Assembly (NCBI RefSeq): GCF_001653195.1
Contig: NZ_JXBB01000008.1
Location: 1-50,326 of the forward strand
DNA from: Hydrogenibacillus schlegelii
Lineage (GTDB): Bacteria > Bacillota > Bacilli > Thermicanales > DSM-22653
DNA length: 50,326 bases
Reading direction: 5' to 3'
Below are positions 33,837 through 45,184 of the stretch, one piece after another. The notes under the pieces were generated by a model, which worked only from the letters and a program-made list of their open reading frames with translations, searched no databases and was not told where the DNA came from. Position 1 is the stretch's first letter, and the number at the start of each line of letters is the position of its first letter. A program made the translations under genes and the position numbers.

Positions 33837-34910
33837 GTGACCCTGATCTCCCCTACCGTTCCCTCGAGGCGAACGGCCCTCGCCGGCGACCTCGCCCTCC
33901 TGTTCGTCACGTTCGTCTGGGGGACGACGTTCGTCGTCGTCCAGGACGCCATCGCCCACCTCCCCCCGTTTTCCTTTCTCGCCGTTCGCTTCGGCCTCGC
34001 CTTTCTCCTCCTCCTGCCGTTCGCCCTCCGGTCGGGCGGCGCCGGGGCGACCCGGGCCGGGATCGGCATCGGACTCTTTCTTTTCGGCGGCTACGCCTTT
34101 CAGACGTTCGGCCTGCTCTTTACGACGCCGGCCCGGTCGGGATTCATCACCGGTCTTTCGGTCGTCCTCGTTCCGGCCTTGAGCGCCCTTTGGCTCCGGG
34201 AGCGGGTGCCGCCGGCGGCGTGGGCGGGCGTCGCCCTGGCCTTCGGCGGGGTCCTGCTCCTCGCCGCCGGGGGACGGCCGGATCCCGCCGACGGCCCGGC
34301 CGGCGAACGGGAGACGGGCTTGGGCGATCTCTTGACGTTTCTCGGAGCGCTCTCATTTGCGCTGCAGATCGTCGCCACCGCCCGAGCCAGCCGCCGGCAC
34401 CCGCCGGCGGCCCTGGCGACCTTTCAGCTCGGCACCGTCGCCGCCCTCTCCGCCGCGGCGGCGTTCGCCGTCGATGGGGGAGCGATGCTCGATCCGGCGC
34501 CTTACCGGGTGCCGGCGGTCGCCCTCGGCCTTTTTGTCACCGCCGTCCTGGCGACGGCCCTCGCCTACTGGGTGCAGTCGGCGGCGGGACGCCGGACAAG
34601 CCCGGTGCACATGGCGATCATCTTCGCCCTGGAGCCGGTGTTTGCGGCGCTCACCTCGTGGGCGACCGGCCACGAGCCGCCGGCCGGCCGGGTGATCGCC
34701 GGCGGACTTTTCATCGTCTTCGGGATGCTCGTCGCCGAGCTTCCGTCGGCCGTCCTCGCCGCCCGGGCGTCCGGAAGCGACGGAACGTCCGGAAGTCCCG
34801 AAGCGGCGGCCGACAAACGGCGGCGCCCTGCCGGGGCGCCCGGCCTCAGCGGAGCACCCGGAGGGCGCCGTGGATCGCCTTCCAGAGATCGTTTTTTCCT
34901 TCGCCGGTGA
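33837..34910 (+). CDS. EamA/RhaT-family (DMT) transporter
   Basis: This protein of about 357 aa has ten hydrophobic helices in two EamA repeats: LALLFVTFVWGTTFVVVQDAI starts the first and LTFLGALSFALQIVATARASR the second. EamA proteins export amino acids or other metabolites; the substrate is not predictable. The start is unusual. GTG 33837 lies one base from GAAGGAG, which is too close; CTG 33843 lies at proper spacing and could be used. The last ~50 residues are hydrophilic and basic, and the final 65 bp overlap the convergent engB. In B. subtilis this place between hemA and engB holds ysxD. Confidence 0.85.
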   Translation: MTLISPTVPSRRTALAGDLALLFVTFVWGTTFVVVQDAIAHLPPFSFLAVRFGLAFLLLLPFALRSGGAGATRAGIGIGLFLFGGYAFQTFGLLFTTPARSGFITGLSVVLVPALSALWLRERVPPAAWAGVALAFGGVLLLAAGGRPDPADGPAGERETGLGDLLTFLGALSFALQIVATARASRRHPPAALATFQLGTVAALSAAAAFAVDGGAMLDPAPYRVPAVALGLFVTAVLATALAYWVQSAAGRRTSPVHMAIIFALEPVFAALTSWATGHEPPAGRVIAGGLFIVFGMLVAELPSAVLAARASGSDGTSGSPEAAADKRRRPAGAPGLSGAPGGRRGSPSRDRFFLRR

Positions 34911-35429
34911 CGGCGGAAAAGAGGATCGGCCCTTCATCGGCGGCGAGGCGAAGCTCGCCGGCGATCCGGCGGGCCTGATCGAGCGCCCGACCGCGGCCGA
35001 GTTTGTCCGCCTTCGTGGCGACGACGAGCGTCTTCAGGCCGTGGAAGACGAGCCACTGCCGCATGAGGCGGTCGTCTTCCGTCGGCGGGTGCCGGACGTC
35101 GACGAGCTGGAGCACGAGACGGAGCGCCTCCCGCGTCTTGAGGTAGCCCTCGACGAGGCGGCCGAACTCGCGCCGCATCGCCTTCGACACCTGGGCGTAG
35201 CCGTAACCGGGGAGGTCGACGAGGACGAAAGCATCGAAGCGATAGAGATGGATGAGCCGCGTCTTCCCCGGCGTCCGGCTCGTCCGGGCGAGGTCGTTCT
35301 GCCCGGCGAGGGTGTTGATGAGGGACGATTTGCCGACGTTGGAGCGGCCGACGAGGGCGATCTCCGGCCGCTCCGGCGGCGGAAGGTCCTTGAGGCGCGC
35401 CGCCATCCGCCAGAGGTGGGCCCGGCCGC

Positions 35430-35433
<4 letters not shown>
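34846..35433 (-). CDS. engB: ribosome biogenesis GTPase EngB/YsxC
   Basis: This 195-aa TRAFAC GTPase assists 50S ribosome assembly. Motifs are G1 GRSNVGKSS (29-37), the G2 segment [16 protein letters not shown]3 DLPGYGYA, G4 TKAD and G5 FSAVTGEG. Length is normal. Its ATG overlaps the lonA stop (ATGA), so the two are coupled, as in B. subtilis lonA-ysxC. The 3' end overlaps the EamA gene on the other strand by 65 bp. Confidence 0.96.
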
Positions 35434-37757
<2,324 letters not shown>

Positions 37758-37781
37758 CGGCGACACCTCCGTCCCCTCATT

Positions 37782-39524
37782 CTAGGCCTCTTCCGACGGC
37801 GACGCAAGGTCGGCCACGCCGGTCCCCCGGGCGGCGGGCCGATATCCGCCCTCCCGTCGGACGGCGGAGCGATCGAGCACCTCCGGCACCGGCGCGGACG
37901 CCGGGGCGGACGACGCCGGCAGGAGAGCGACGGCCAGCACCTCTTCGATCGTCCCGGCAAAGACGACCTCGAGGCCTTCGCACGAACGGGCTTCTTCGTT
38001 CGCCTTCGGGACGACGACGCGGCGAAGGCCCGCCTCCCGGGCGGCATCGAGCTTGGCCCGAATCCCGCCGACGGGAAGCACCTTCCCGCGGACGCTGACC
38101 TCGCCGGTCAAGGCCGTCCGGGGATCGACCGGCCGGCCGGTGAGGGCGGAATACAGCGCGACGAACACCGTGACGCCGGCGGACGGGCCGTCCAGGGGAG
38201 CGCCGCCGGGAAAGTGAACGTGAAGATCGTGGTCGGCCACCCGAAAACCGAGGCGGCCGAGGAGCGTGCGGACGGTCTCGGCGGCGCCGAAAGCCAGGCT
38301 CTTTCGGGTGAGGGTCCGGCCCCGACCACCCAGGGCCTCTTCTTCGACGATCCCGGTGACGGTGAATTGGCCGGCGCCGGGGCGGCGGGCCGGGACCGCC
38401 GTCGCCTCGACGTCGATCACCGCGCCGAGGCTCGGTCCGTAAACGGCCAGCCCGAGCGCCCGGCCGACCTCCGGCCGCTCCGGTAGGCGGGCCTTCGGCC
38501 GCGGCTGAAGCCGGCTCGTGTCGATCACCCACCGGATGTCCCGGATGCGGAGGTCCCGCCGCCCCTCGGTGAGGGCGACGCCGTAGGCGAGCTGGACGGC
38601 CGCGACGGCCTCACGGCCGTTCTGGGCGTAACGGGCGAGGAGTTCCAGCGCCCCCGGCTCGACGGCGGCGCCGAGCTTGCCCGCCGCCCGCCGGGCGATC
38701 GTCTCGATCTCCCGCTCGGTGAGGGGACGGAAGTAGACTTCGACGCAGCGAGAGCGGAGCGCCGGCGGAAGCTCCTCCGGCAGGCGGGTCGTCGCGCCGA
38801 CGAGACGGAAGTCGGCCGGAAGGCCGTTCTGGAAGATGTCGTGGATGTGCGGCGGGATGTTCGGATTGTCGGGGCTATAGTAGGCGCTCTCCAGCCGGAC
38901 GAGGCGATCTTCAAGGACCTTGAGGAGCTTGTTCATCTGGATCGGGTGGAGTTCCCCGATCTCATCGATAAAGAGGACGCCGCCGTGGGCCCGGGTGACG
39001 GCACCGGGTTTCGGCTGCGGCACGCCGGCCTGTCCGAGCGCTCCGGCCCCCTGGTAGATCGGATCGTGGACCGAGCCGATCAGCGGATCGGCGATGCCCC
39101 GTTCGTCAAAGCGGGCCGTCGTTGCGTCGAGCTCGACGAAGGGGGCGTCGGCGCGAAACGGCGAGAGGGGATTTTTCTTCGCCTCTTCCAGCACGAGTCG
39201 GGCGGCGGCCGTCTTTCCGACGCCGGGCGGCCCGTAAATGATGACGTGCTGGGGGTTCGGCCCCATGAGCGCCGCCCGCAGGGCCTTGAGGCCCTCCTCC
39301 TGGCCGACGATCTCATCGATCGACGCCGGCCGGGTCCGCTCCGACAGCGGCTCGCTCAAGGCGATCGCCCGAAGCCGTCGCAACTCCTCCATCTCCCGGC
39401 CGGTGCTCTGACGCTGGGTCAGCCGGCCGGAACGCTCCCGGCGGAGGAGGTTCCAGAAATACAGCCCGACGGCCAGCCCGACGAAAATCTGAAGCACGAT
39501 GAGGAGAATCTGGACGCTGATCAC
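37782..39524 (-). CDS. lonB: ATP-dependent protease LonB (sporulation type)
   Basis: This 580-aa protein has an N-terminal membrane helix (VISVQILLIVLQIFVGLAVG), an AAA+ domain with Walker [12 protein letters not shown] and Walker B LFIDEIGEL, and a Lon protease domain with DGPSAGVT (Ser) and GGIRAKLDAARE (Lys). It lacks the LON N-terminal domain of LonA. In B. subtilis LonB acts in the forespore under sigma-F. GTG 39524 directly precedes the membrane helix and has AGGAGG 11 bp upstream; the frame stays open to 39581 without a ribosome site. A ~35-residue Pro/Ala tail is added. Confidence 0.94.
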   Translation of the reverse strand: MISVQILLIVLQIFVGLAVGLYFWNLLRRERSGRLTQRQSTGREMEELRRLRAIALSEPLSERTRPASIDEIVGQEEGLKALRAALMGPNPQHVIIYGPPGVGKTAAARLVLEEAKKNPLSPFRADAPFVELDATTARFDERGIADPLIGSVHDPIYQGAGALGQAGVPQPKPGAVTRAHGGVLFIDEIGELHPIQMNKLLKVLEDRLVRLESAYYSPDNPNIPPHIHDIFQNGLPADFRLVGATTRLPEELPPALRSRCVEVYFRPLTEREIETIARRAAGKLGAAVEPGALELLARYAQNGREAVAAVQLAYGVALTEGRRDLRIRDIRWVIDTSRLQPRPKARLPERPEVGRALGLAVYGPSLGAVIDVEATAVPARRPGAGQFTVTGIVEEEALGGRGRTLTRKSLAFGAAETVRTLLGRLGFRVADHDLHVHFPGGAPLDGPSAGVTVFVALYSALTGRPVDPRTALTGEVSVRGKVLPVGGIRAKLDAAREAGLRRVVVPKANEEARSCEGLEVVFAGTIEEVLAVALLPASSAPASAPVPEVLDRSAVRREGGYRPAARGTGVADLASPSEEA

Positions 39525-39753
39525 GGCACGTTCGGCCTCCTCGCCCACGCCGCCCGAGGGCGGCGGACGTCTTTTGCCCATTATGGCCGAAGGGCCGAAG
39601 GGCTAAACGCCGCCGGAAAGATGCCGGGGGGTTCGGAGACCGGGACCTGCCGCCGGCGCGCCCGGAAGGCCGCCGGAAAGTCGGTGGCGAGGGCGCCGGC
39701 CGGATGCCGGCCCTCGGTTCCGCCCGTCGGTTCTGCGGGGCCGAAATCGGGCC
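39525..39753. other. GC-rich gap between clpX terminator and lonB
   Basis: No gene seen. The region is Gly/Arg-codon-like GC-rich sequence; a sporulation promoter for lonB would be expected here, but I could not identify a convincing sigma-F match. Confidence 0.4.
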
Positions 39754-39792
39754 AAAAAAAGCCGGTGCCCGGATATGCTTCCGGACACCGGC
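39754..39792 (-). terminator. Rho-independent terminator after clpX
   Basis: On the minus strand GCCGGTGTCCGGA (39792-39780) pairs with TCCGGGCACCGGC (39773-39761), one mismatch, then seven T. It separates clpP-clpX from lonB. Confidence 0.92.
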
Positions 39793-39901
39793 ACGCCCGC
39801 CACCGGCGCGTTCACGGCGCTGACCGGACGCGCGCTCGAGGTTGATCGCGCGTTCAAGGGGGTTCCGCTCGCGCGTTCGAAGTTGTTCGCCGCCTGCGCC
39901 C

Positions 39902-41167
39902 TCAGGCGGTCTCCTCCGTCTTCAGGGCGATCAGGCGGCCGTCCTTCCCGTAAAGAAGGGGCGGCAGCCGACGGGTGACCGTCTCCGGCGTCACGACGAC
40001 TTTGGTCACGTCCTTGCGGGACGGGATCTCGTACATGACGTCGAGCATGATCTCCTCGAGGATCGCCCGAAGCCCCCGGGCGCCGGTCTCCCGCCGGACG
40101 GCCTCCTTGGCGATTTCCCGAAGCGCCTCCGGCATAAACTCAAGCTCGACGCCGTCCAGTTCGAAGAGCTTTTTGTACTGCTTGACGAGCGCGTTTCTCG
40201 GCTCGGTGAGGATGCGGGTGAGCGCCTCTTCGTCGAGGGGATCGAGGACGGAGATGACCGGTACCCGCCCGACAAACTCGGGGATCATGCCGAACTTGAT
40301 CAGGTCTTCCGGCGTGACCTTCTTCAGGTATTCGCCTTTCTTCAGGTTGACCGACTGGACATCGGCGCCGAAACCGATCACCTTCGCCCCGAGGCGGCGC
40401 TTGATGATCGTCTCGAGGCCGTCGAAGGCGCCGCCGACGATGAAGAGGATGTTCGTCGTGTCGATCTGGATGAATTCCTGATGCGGATGCTTCCGGCCGC
40501 CCTGCGGCGGGACGTTGGCGACGGTGCCTTCGAGAATTTTGAGCAGCGCCTGCTGCACGCCTTCGCCGGAGACGTCCCGGGTGATGGACGGGTTTTCCGA
40601 CTTCCGGGCGATCTTATCGATTTCGTCGATGTAGACGATGCCCCGCTCGGCCTTCTCGATGTCGAAGTCGGCCGCCTGGATGAGCCGAAGCAGGATGTTT
40701 TCGACATCCTCGCCGACGTACCCTGCTTCGGTGAGGGTTGTGGCATCGGCGATGGCAAAGGGCACCTTGAGCATCCGGGCAAGCGTCTGGGCGAGCAGCG
40801 TCTTCCCGCTCCCGGTCGGGCCGATGAGGAGGATGTTGCTCTTCGACAGCTCGACGTCGTCTTTCTTCTTGTCGGAATAGATCCGCTTGTAGTGGTTGTA
40901 GACGGCCACGGAAAGCGCCTTTTTCGCCTGCTCCTGGCCGATGACGTACTCGTCGAGGAAGCGGCGGATCTCCACCGGTTTCGGCACGTCTTTGAGCTCT
41001 TCCGTCGTCGTCTGGTCGTTGTCTTCTTCGATGATCTCGTTGACGAGCTCGATGCATTCGTCGCAGATGTAGACGCCGGGGCCGGCGACGAGCTTTTTCA
41101 CCTGATCCTGCGTCTTGCCGCAGAACGAACAGCGGATCGGGCTCCGGTCGTCGGTCTGTTTGGCCAT
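39902..41167 (-). CDS. clpX: ClpX, ATP-binding unfoldase of ClpXP
   Basis: This 421-aa AAA+ unfoldase feeds tagged proteins to ClpP. It has the N-terminal zinc-binding domain with C13, C16, C35 and C38 (CSFCGK, CDECIE), Walker A GPTGSGKT, Walker [14 protein letters not shown], and the pore loop GYVGEDV. The IGF loop that docks on ClpP (VIGFGADV) is present. ATG 41167 lies 5 bp after the clpP stop, so the two partners are cotranscribed and probably coupled. Confidence 0.97.
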   Translation of the reverse strand: MAKQTDDRSPIRCSFCGKTQDQVKKLVAGPGVYICDECIELVNEIIEEDNDQTTTEELKDVPKPVEIRRFLDEYVIGQEQAKKALSVAVYNHYKRIYSDKKKDDVELSKSNILLIGPTGSGKTLLAQTLARMLKVPFAIADATTLTEAGYVGEDVENILLRLIQAADFDIEKAERGIVYIDEIDKIARKSENPSITRDVSGEGVQQALLKILEGTVANVPPQGGRKHPHQEFIQIDTTNILFIVGGAFDGLETIIKRRLGAKVIGFGADVQSVNLKKGEYLKKVTPEDLIKFGMIPEFVGRVPVISVLDPLDEEALTRILTEPRNALVKQYKKLFELDGVELEFMPEALREIAKEAVRRETGARGLRAILEEIMLDVMYEIPSRKDVTKVVVTPETVTRRLPPLLYGKDGRLIALKTEETA

Positions 41168-41172
41168 CTTCC

Positions 41173-41775
41173 TCACCCCTTTTCCCGGTGCATCGACTGG
41201 GCGCTCGTGATCACCTCGTCGATGATCCCGTACGCCTTGGCCTCCTCCGCATCCATGAAAAAGTCCCGGTCGGTGTCCCGCTCGATCCGTTCGAGCGGCT
41301 GCCCGGTCCGTTCGGCCAAGATGCGGTTCAGCCGATCCCGGGTCCGGATGATCCACTCGGCGTGGATCTTGATGTCCGCCGCTTGCCCGCGGGCCCCGCC
41401 CAGCGGCTGGTGGATCATGATCTCGCTGTTGGGAAGGGCGTAACGCTTCCCTTTCTCGCCGGCGGAAAGAAGCACCGCGGCCATCGACGCCGCCATCCCG
41501 ATGCAGATCGTCGAGACCGGGGCCTTGATGAACTGCATCGTGTCGTAGATGGCGAGCCCGGCGGTGACGGAGCCGCCCGGCGAGTTTATGTACAGATAGA
41601 TGTCCTTGTTCGGGTCTTCCGCTTCCAGAAAGAGGAGCTGGGCGACGACGAGGTTGGCCACGTGGTCGTCGATCGGCGCTCCGAGGACGATGATCCGATC
41701 CTTGAGGAGACGGGAGTAGATATCGTAAGCGCGTTCGCCGCGCGTCGACTGGTCGATGACGATCGGAACGAGCAT
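41173..41775 (-). CDS. clpP: ClpP protease subunit
   Basis: This 200-aa serine protease forms the tetradecameric ClpP chamber. The triad is S97 (GMAASMA), H122 (MIHQPLGG) and D171 (RDTDRD). It opens [22 protein letters not shown], without a long propeptide. In B. subtilis clpP lies elsewhere; here it stands between tig and clpX as in many other bacteria. The Shine-Dalgarno is odd: GGAAAGGG directly abuts the ATG, while a perfect AAAAAAGGAGGTGG lies about 35 nt further upstream. It has its own promoter. Confidence 0.97.
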   Translation of the reverse strand: MLVPIVIDQSTRGERAYDIYSRLLKDRIIVLGAPIDDHVANLVVAQLLFLEAEDPNKDIYLYINSPGGSVTAGLAIYDTMQFIKAPVSTICIGMAASMAAVLLSAGEKGKRYALPNSEIMIHQPLGGARGQAADIKIHAEWIIRTRDRLNRILAERTGQPLERIERDTDRDFFMDAEEAKAYGIIDEVITSAQSMHREKG

Positions 41776-41843
41776 CCCTTTCCGGCCGGGGCAAAGCCTC
41801 CGCCGGACGCCACCTCCTTTTTTCTTCGTTCCATTCTAACCTC

Positions 41844-41872
41844 ATTGTACCGGATTCCGGCGCGTTTGTGAA
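41844..41872 (-). promoter_or_regulatory. sigma-A promoter of clpP-clpX
   Basis: On the minus strand TTCACA (41872-41867), 17-bp spacer, TACAAT (41849-41844). No CtsR heptad repeat is visible around it. Confidence 0.85.
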
Positions 41873-41873
41873 T

Positions 41874-41901
41874 GTGCGGCGCCCGTACCCGGGCGCCGCA
41901 C
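41874..41901. repeat. perfect 12-bp hairpin between tig and clpP
   Basis: GTGCGGCGCCCG, loop TACC, CGGGCGCCGCAC. It lies 1 bp upstream of the clpP -35 and downstream of the tig stop. No T-run follows on either strand, so it may be a tig 3' end structure, a processing site or an operator. Confidence 0.7.
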
Positions 41902-41960
41902 GGGATCGGCGCCGGCCGACCGCCCGGTGAGGCGCCGAACGGACGACCACGCCCGACAGT

Positions 41961-43460
41961 CTATGCGTTTTCCGCGCCGTTTACACCTGCGTCGCCCAAG
42001 CCGCCGGAAGTTCGCGGCCCTCCTTCCGCCTCCGCCCCTTCGGCGGGGGCGTTTTTCGCGTCGGCGGCGCCTTCAGGCGGCACCGATCCGACGCTCGCCG
42101 CTTCCTCGCCGGAGGCGGTCCGCTTGCCGCGGGCGCCGTCCGCTTCGCCGTCGGTGTCGGTCGCCTCCCGGACGGTGACGTCGGCATCGGCGAGGAGGCG
42201 ATCGATCGCCTTCCGGGCGCGGAGGGTGCGCTCGATCACGGCCATGGTTCCCTGTCCTTCCAGCGCCCGGGCGGCCTCCTCCGGCGAAACGCGCCACGCC
42301 TCGGCGATCTTCCGGATCTCCGCTTCGCGCTCTTCCGGCGTCGGTTCCAGGCCGTACTTTCTGGCATACGCTTCGAGGGCGAGGCGGATGGTGACGCGCT
42401 TTTGGGCCGTCTCCCAGAACTCGGTGATGAGATCGTCTTCCGTCTTGTTCGTCATCTGAAGGTAGGCCTGAAGGGGGATGCCCGTCGCAAGGAGCGCATG
42501 CTCGAGCTCGTGGACCATGTCGTGCGCTTCTTCCCGGATCATGACGTCGGGAAGATCGACGGCGACCCGGGCGGCAAACGCCTCCGCCGCCTGATCCCGA
42601 AGCCGTTCGGTCGCCTCTTTTTCCCGCTCGGCCTCGAGCTCCCGGCGGATGGACGCCTTCAGTTCGTCCAGAGAATCGAAGTCGCTCACTTCCCGGGCGA
42701 AGTCGTCGTCAAGCTCGGGATAGCGCTTTTGTTTGAGCGTCTTCACGGTGACGGTGAACGTCGCCGTCTTTCCGGCGAGATCGGCCTCCCGGTAATCGTC
42801 GGGAAAGCGGACGTCCACCGTCCGCGTCTCGCCAACGGAAAGGCCGATGAGGCCCTGCTCGAAATCCGGCAGAGTGCGCCCGGCGCCGACCTCGATTTCG
42901 ACGTCGGTCCCCGCGGCGATCCGCTTGCCGTCGATGAACCCTTCGTACTCGACGGTCGCCAGCATCCCCTCGGCCACCGGCCCGTCCACCGGCTCGAGAA
43001 CGGCGACCTTCTCCCGCATGGCGCGAAGCTTCGCCTCGACGTCGGCGTCGGTCACCGGCCGGATCACCTTTTCGAGCACAAGATGTTCCGCCTCCTCCGG
43101 CCAGGTGACGTCCGGACGGACGGTGACGACGGCCTTGAAGACGAGGGGGGCGTTTTTGTCCAGGCGGACGATTTCGATCGCCGGTCGCTCCACCGGCTCG
43201 ATGCCCGTCTCCCGAACGGCCGCCGCATACGCCTGGGGCAGAAGGTCGTCCAGCGCTTCGTCAAACAGGACCTGGACGCCGACCCGACGCTCGAAGATCG
43301 GCCGCGGCACGCGCCCTTTGCGAAAACCGGGGACGCTGACCCGTTTGACCACCTTTTTGAAGGCCTGATCGAGCGCCGCTTCCACCCGTTCGGCATCGAC
43401 TTCCACCGTCAGGGCCACGCGATGCCGATCGTGCCGTTCCAGCGTCGCCTTTATGCTCAC
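41961..43460 (-). CDS. tig: trigger factor, ribosome-associated chaperone and prolyl isomerase
   Basis: This 499-aa protein has the N-terminal ribosome-binding domain with the signature [15 protein letters not shown] (tunnel-exit docking loop FRK), a central FKBP-type PPIase domain (about 150-245) and the C-terminal helical chaperone arms. Typical length is about 430; the extra ~70 residues form an Ala/Glu/Gly/Pro-rich acidic tail ([17 protein letters not shown] onward), probably disordered. It has its own extended -10 promoter. It is followed by clpP-clpX-lonB-lonA. Confidence 0.96.
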   Translation of the reverse strand: MSIKATLERHDRHRVALTVEVDAERVEAALDQAFKKVVKRVSVPGFRKGRVPRPIFERRVGVQVLFDEALDDLLPQAYAAAVRETGIEPVERPAIEIVRLDKNAPLVFKAVVTVRPDVTWPEEAEHLVLEKVIRPVTDADVEAKLRAMREKVAVLEPVDGPVAEGMLATVEYEGFIDGKRIAAGTDVEIEVGAGRTLPDFEQGLIGLSVGETRTVDVRFPDDYREADLAGKTATFTVTVKTLKQKRYPELDDDFAREVSDFDSLDELKASIRRELEAEREKEATERLRDQAAEAFAARVAVDLPDVMIREEAHDMVHELEHALLATGIPLQAYLQMTNKTEDDLITEFWETAQKRVTIRLALEAYARKYGLEPTPEEREAEIRKIAEAWRVSPEEAARALEGQGTMAVIERTLRARKAIDRLLADADVTVREATDTDGEADGARGKRTASGEEAASVGSVPPEGAADAKNAPAEGAEAEGGPRTSGGLGDAGVNGAENA

Positions 43461-43489
43461 GTCGCTCCCTCCACTTCTTAAACTCCCTT

Positions 43490-43517
43490 ATTATAGCATA
43501 TGTTCCATCGGAGGCAA
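43490..43517 (-). promoter_or_regulatory. sigma-A promoter of tig
   Basis: On the minus strand TTGCCT (43517-43512), 16-bp spacer, TATAAT (43495-43490) with TGC before it (extended -10). Confidence 0.8.
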
Positions 43518-43556
43518 TCAGGAAAGCGATTGCCGCGGGCAATCGGGAAAGCGATT
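43513..43556. repeat. 25-bp-period tandem repeat over the tig -35
   Basis: GGCAATC(A/G)GGAAAGCGATT occurs at 43513-43531 and 43538-43556. The first copy overlaps the -35 hexamer and also contains an inverted pair GCAATC/GATTGC (43514-43519, 43528-43533). It could be a double operator. Confidence 0.6.
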
Positions 43557-43737
43557 TCGGAAGCGACCGGGGAGCGGGCGGCCACCGGCGTCGTCCGCAA
43601 CGCGCCGCGTCCGGCGCGATCCGTTCCGAAACCGTTCGATGCTCGAAATTCTTGATCTGGTTTTTCGAGTGACCGGAATAAAATGGGCAATATGAGAAAA
43701 AGAGGTCCGGCGAAACCCTTAAAATAATATCCATAGT

Positions 43738-45159
43738 TTAACCCCGGCACTTATGATCATGATGATGGGCGTCCGTACTCCGTTCGACGTCCTGCGAGCG
43801 CTCCGCTTCCCGCCTCCGGTCGACGTACCCCGTCTGCCCCGGCGCCAGACGCCCGTCGCGAAGCCCCTCCGGCGAGACGAAAAGATCGAACGACGTCTGC
43901 CGGAGCAGCCGGTCGGAAGCCCCTTCTTCCTCGCCTGCCGCCTCGACGGGGCCGACCCCCGCCGCGACGACCTCGACCGTCAGCCGGACGGCCCGCCCTT
44001 CGTACGCCCGCCGCACGATGCGGACCGGAATCCCGGGCGGTCCCTCGCGAAACGCCCACTCCTCCGGCCGCACCGGGTAGCACCCGGCCGCGCGGAAAGC
44101 GAGAGGGATGCGGGAGCCGTCCCAAAGGCCGCCCGACATCGCCCGGTTTGCCCCTCGATCATCCGGGACCCGACCGTCCGCCGTTTCGCCGCTCGTACGT
44201 TCACCGAGCGGTGAACGCTCAACCAGCGCCGCATCGTCGGCCGACGCGCGCCCCGCATCCCCGACGTACCCGGCAGGCGCAAACCGCTCCCCCCGCCACG
44301 TTCCCGGAACGAGGGCCGCCCCGGCAACAAAGGCGGCGACAAACGGCGTCTTGGGCCTCAGATAGACCTCATCCGGAGGGCCGACCTGCACCAAGCGCCC
44401 CGCTTCCATGACGGCGACGAGGTCAGCAAGCGCCAGCGCTTCTTCCCGGTCGTGGGTGACAAAGATGACGGTGCTTCCGGTCGCCCGATGAATCTTCGCC
44501 AGTTCCCTCTGCATGGCGGCCCGAAGCGGCGCATCGAGCTGGGAAAACGGCTCATCCAGCAAAAGGAGCCTTTTCGACGCCGCCAGCGCGCGGGCAAACG
44601 CCACTCGCTGCTTCTGTCCCCCGGAAAGTTCCTTCGGAAATCTTTTTCGGAAAGGCTGAAGCTCCGTCAGCTGAAGAAGCGCCTCCACTTCGCGCCTCAT
44701 TTCATCATCGGCGTCGCGTTTCCCATCGCCCGCGCTTTCGCCGTCCCGATCCGACGGGCGACTCGGCCGCCTTCCGCCGGTCACACGGCCGAAAAGCCCC
44801 TTCCAGCCGAACGCGGCCCGCTGAAGGCGGCGACGTCGCTGAATCAGAGGAAAGGCGATATGCGCTTCGACCGTCATGTGAGGCCAAAGAGCGAACGATT
44901 GAAAAACCACTCCGACGTCCCGCTCTTCCGGCGGAACCCCCTCCCCCGCCCGGCTCACGACCCGTCCGTCAAAAGCGATCGTCCCCGCCTCAAGAGAGAC
45001 GAAACCGGCGATGGCGTTCAAAAGCGTCGTCTTGCCGCTTCCCGACGGGCCGAGCACGGCCAAAAAAGCGCCGGACGGAACGGTGAGCGACACGTCCCTG
45101 AGCACCGTTCGCCCGCCCAGTTTGACCGAAACCCCGAAGAGATCGACTTTCACGACCAT
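43738..45159 (-). CDS. ABC importer ATPase (FbpC/PhnT-like) with TOBE domain
   Basis: This 473-aa protein has an ABC ATPase domain (1-270): Walker A GPSGSGKTT (37-45), Q-loop VVFQSFALWPHMTV, signature LSGGQKQR, Walker B LLLLDEPFSQLD and H-loop FVTHDREEAL. A ~50-residue Arg/Gly/Asp-rich insert sits between Q-loop and signature. A TOBE-like C-terminal region (about 365-455) follows, and the end is His-rich (AHHHDHKCRG). It couples ATP hydrolysis to the two-domain permease upstream. The FbpABC class covers Fe(III), thiamine and 2-aminoethylphosphonate importers. Confidence 0.88.
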   Translation of the reverse strand: MVVKVDLFGVSVKLGGRTVLRDVSLTVPSGAFLAVLGPSGSGKTTLLNAIAGFVSLEAGTIAFDGRVVSRAGEGVPPEERDVGVVFQSFALWPHMTVEAHIAFPLIQRRRRLQRAAFGWKGLFGRVTGGRRPSRPSDRDGESAGDGKRDADDEMRREVEALLQLTELQPFRKRFPKELSGGQKQRVAFARALAASKRLLLLDEPFSQLDAPLRAAMQRELAKIHRATGSTVIFVTHDREEALALADLVAVMEAGRLVQVGPPDEVYLRPKTPFVAAFVAGAALVPGTWRGERFAPAGYVGDAGRASADDAALVERSPLGERTSGETADGRVPDDRGANRAMSGGLWDGSRIPLAFRAAGCYPVRPEEWAFREGPPGIPVRIVRRAYEGRAVRLTVEVVAAGVGPVEAAGEEEGASDRLLRQTSFDLFVSPEGLRDGRLAPGQTGYVDRRREAERSQDVERSTDAHHHDHKCRG

Positions 45160-45184
45160 CCCCCGCTTGCGGTCGGTGGCTCAG

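Noticed and set aside
39842-41443. 533-codon plus-strand frame across clpX/clpP
   Set aside because: Antisense shadow; clpX and clpP have complete catalytic motifs.
41586-41834. frame using the strong AAGGAGGTGG upstream of clpP
   Set aside because: The GTG there opens a frame out of phase with clpP and gives a low-complexity product; clpP starts at 41775 by homology.
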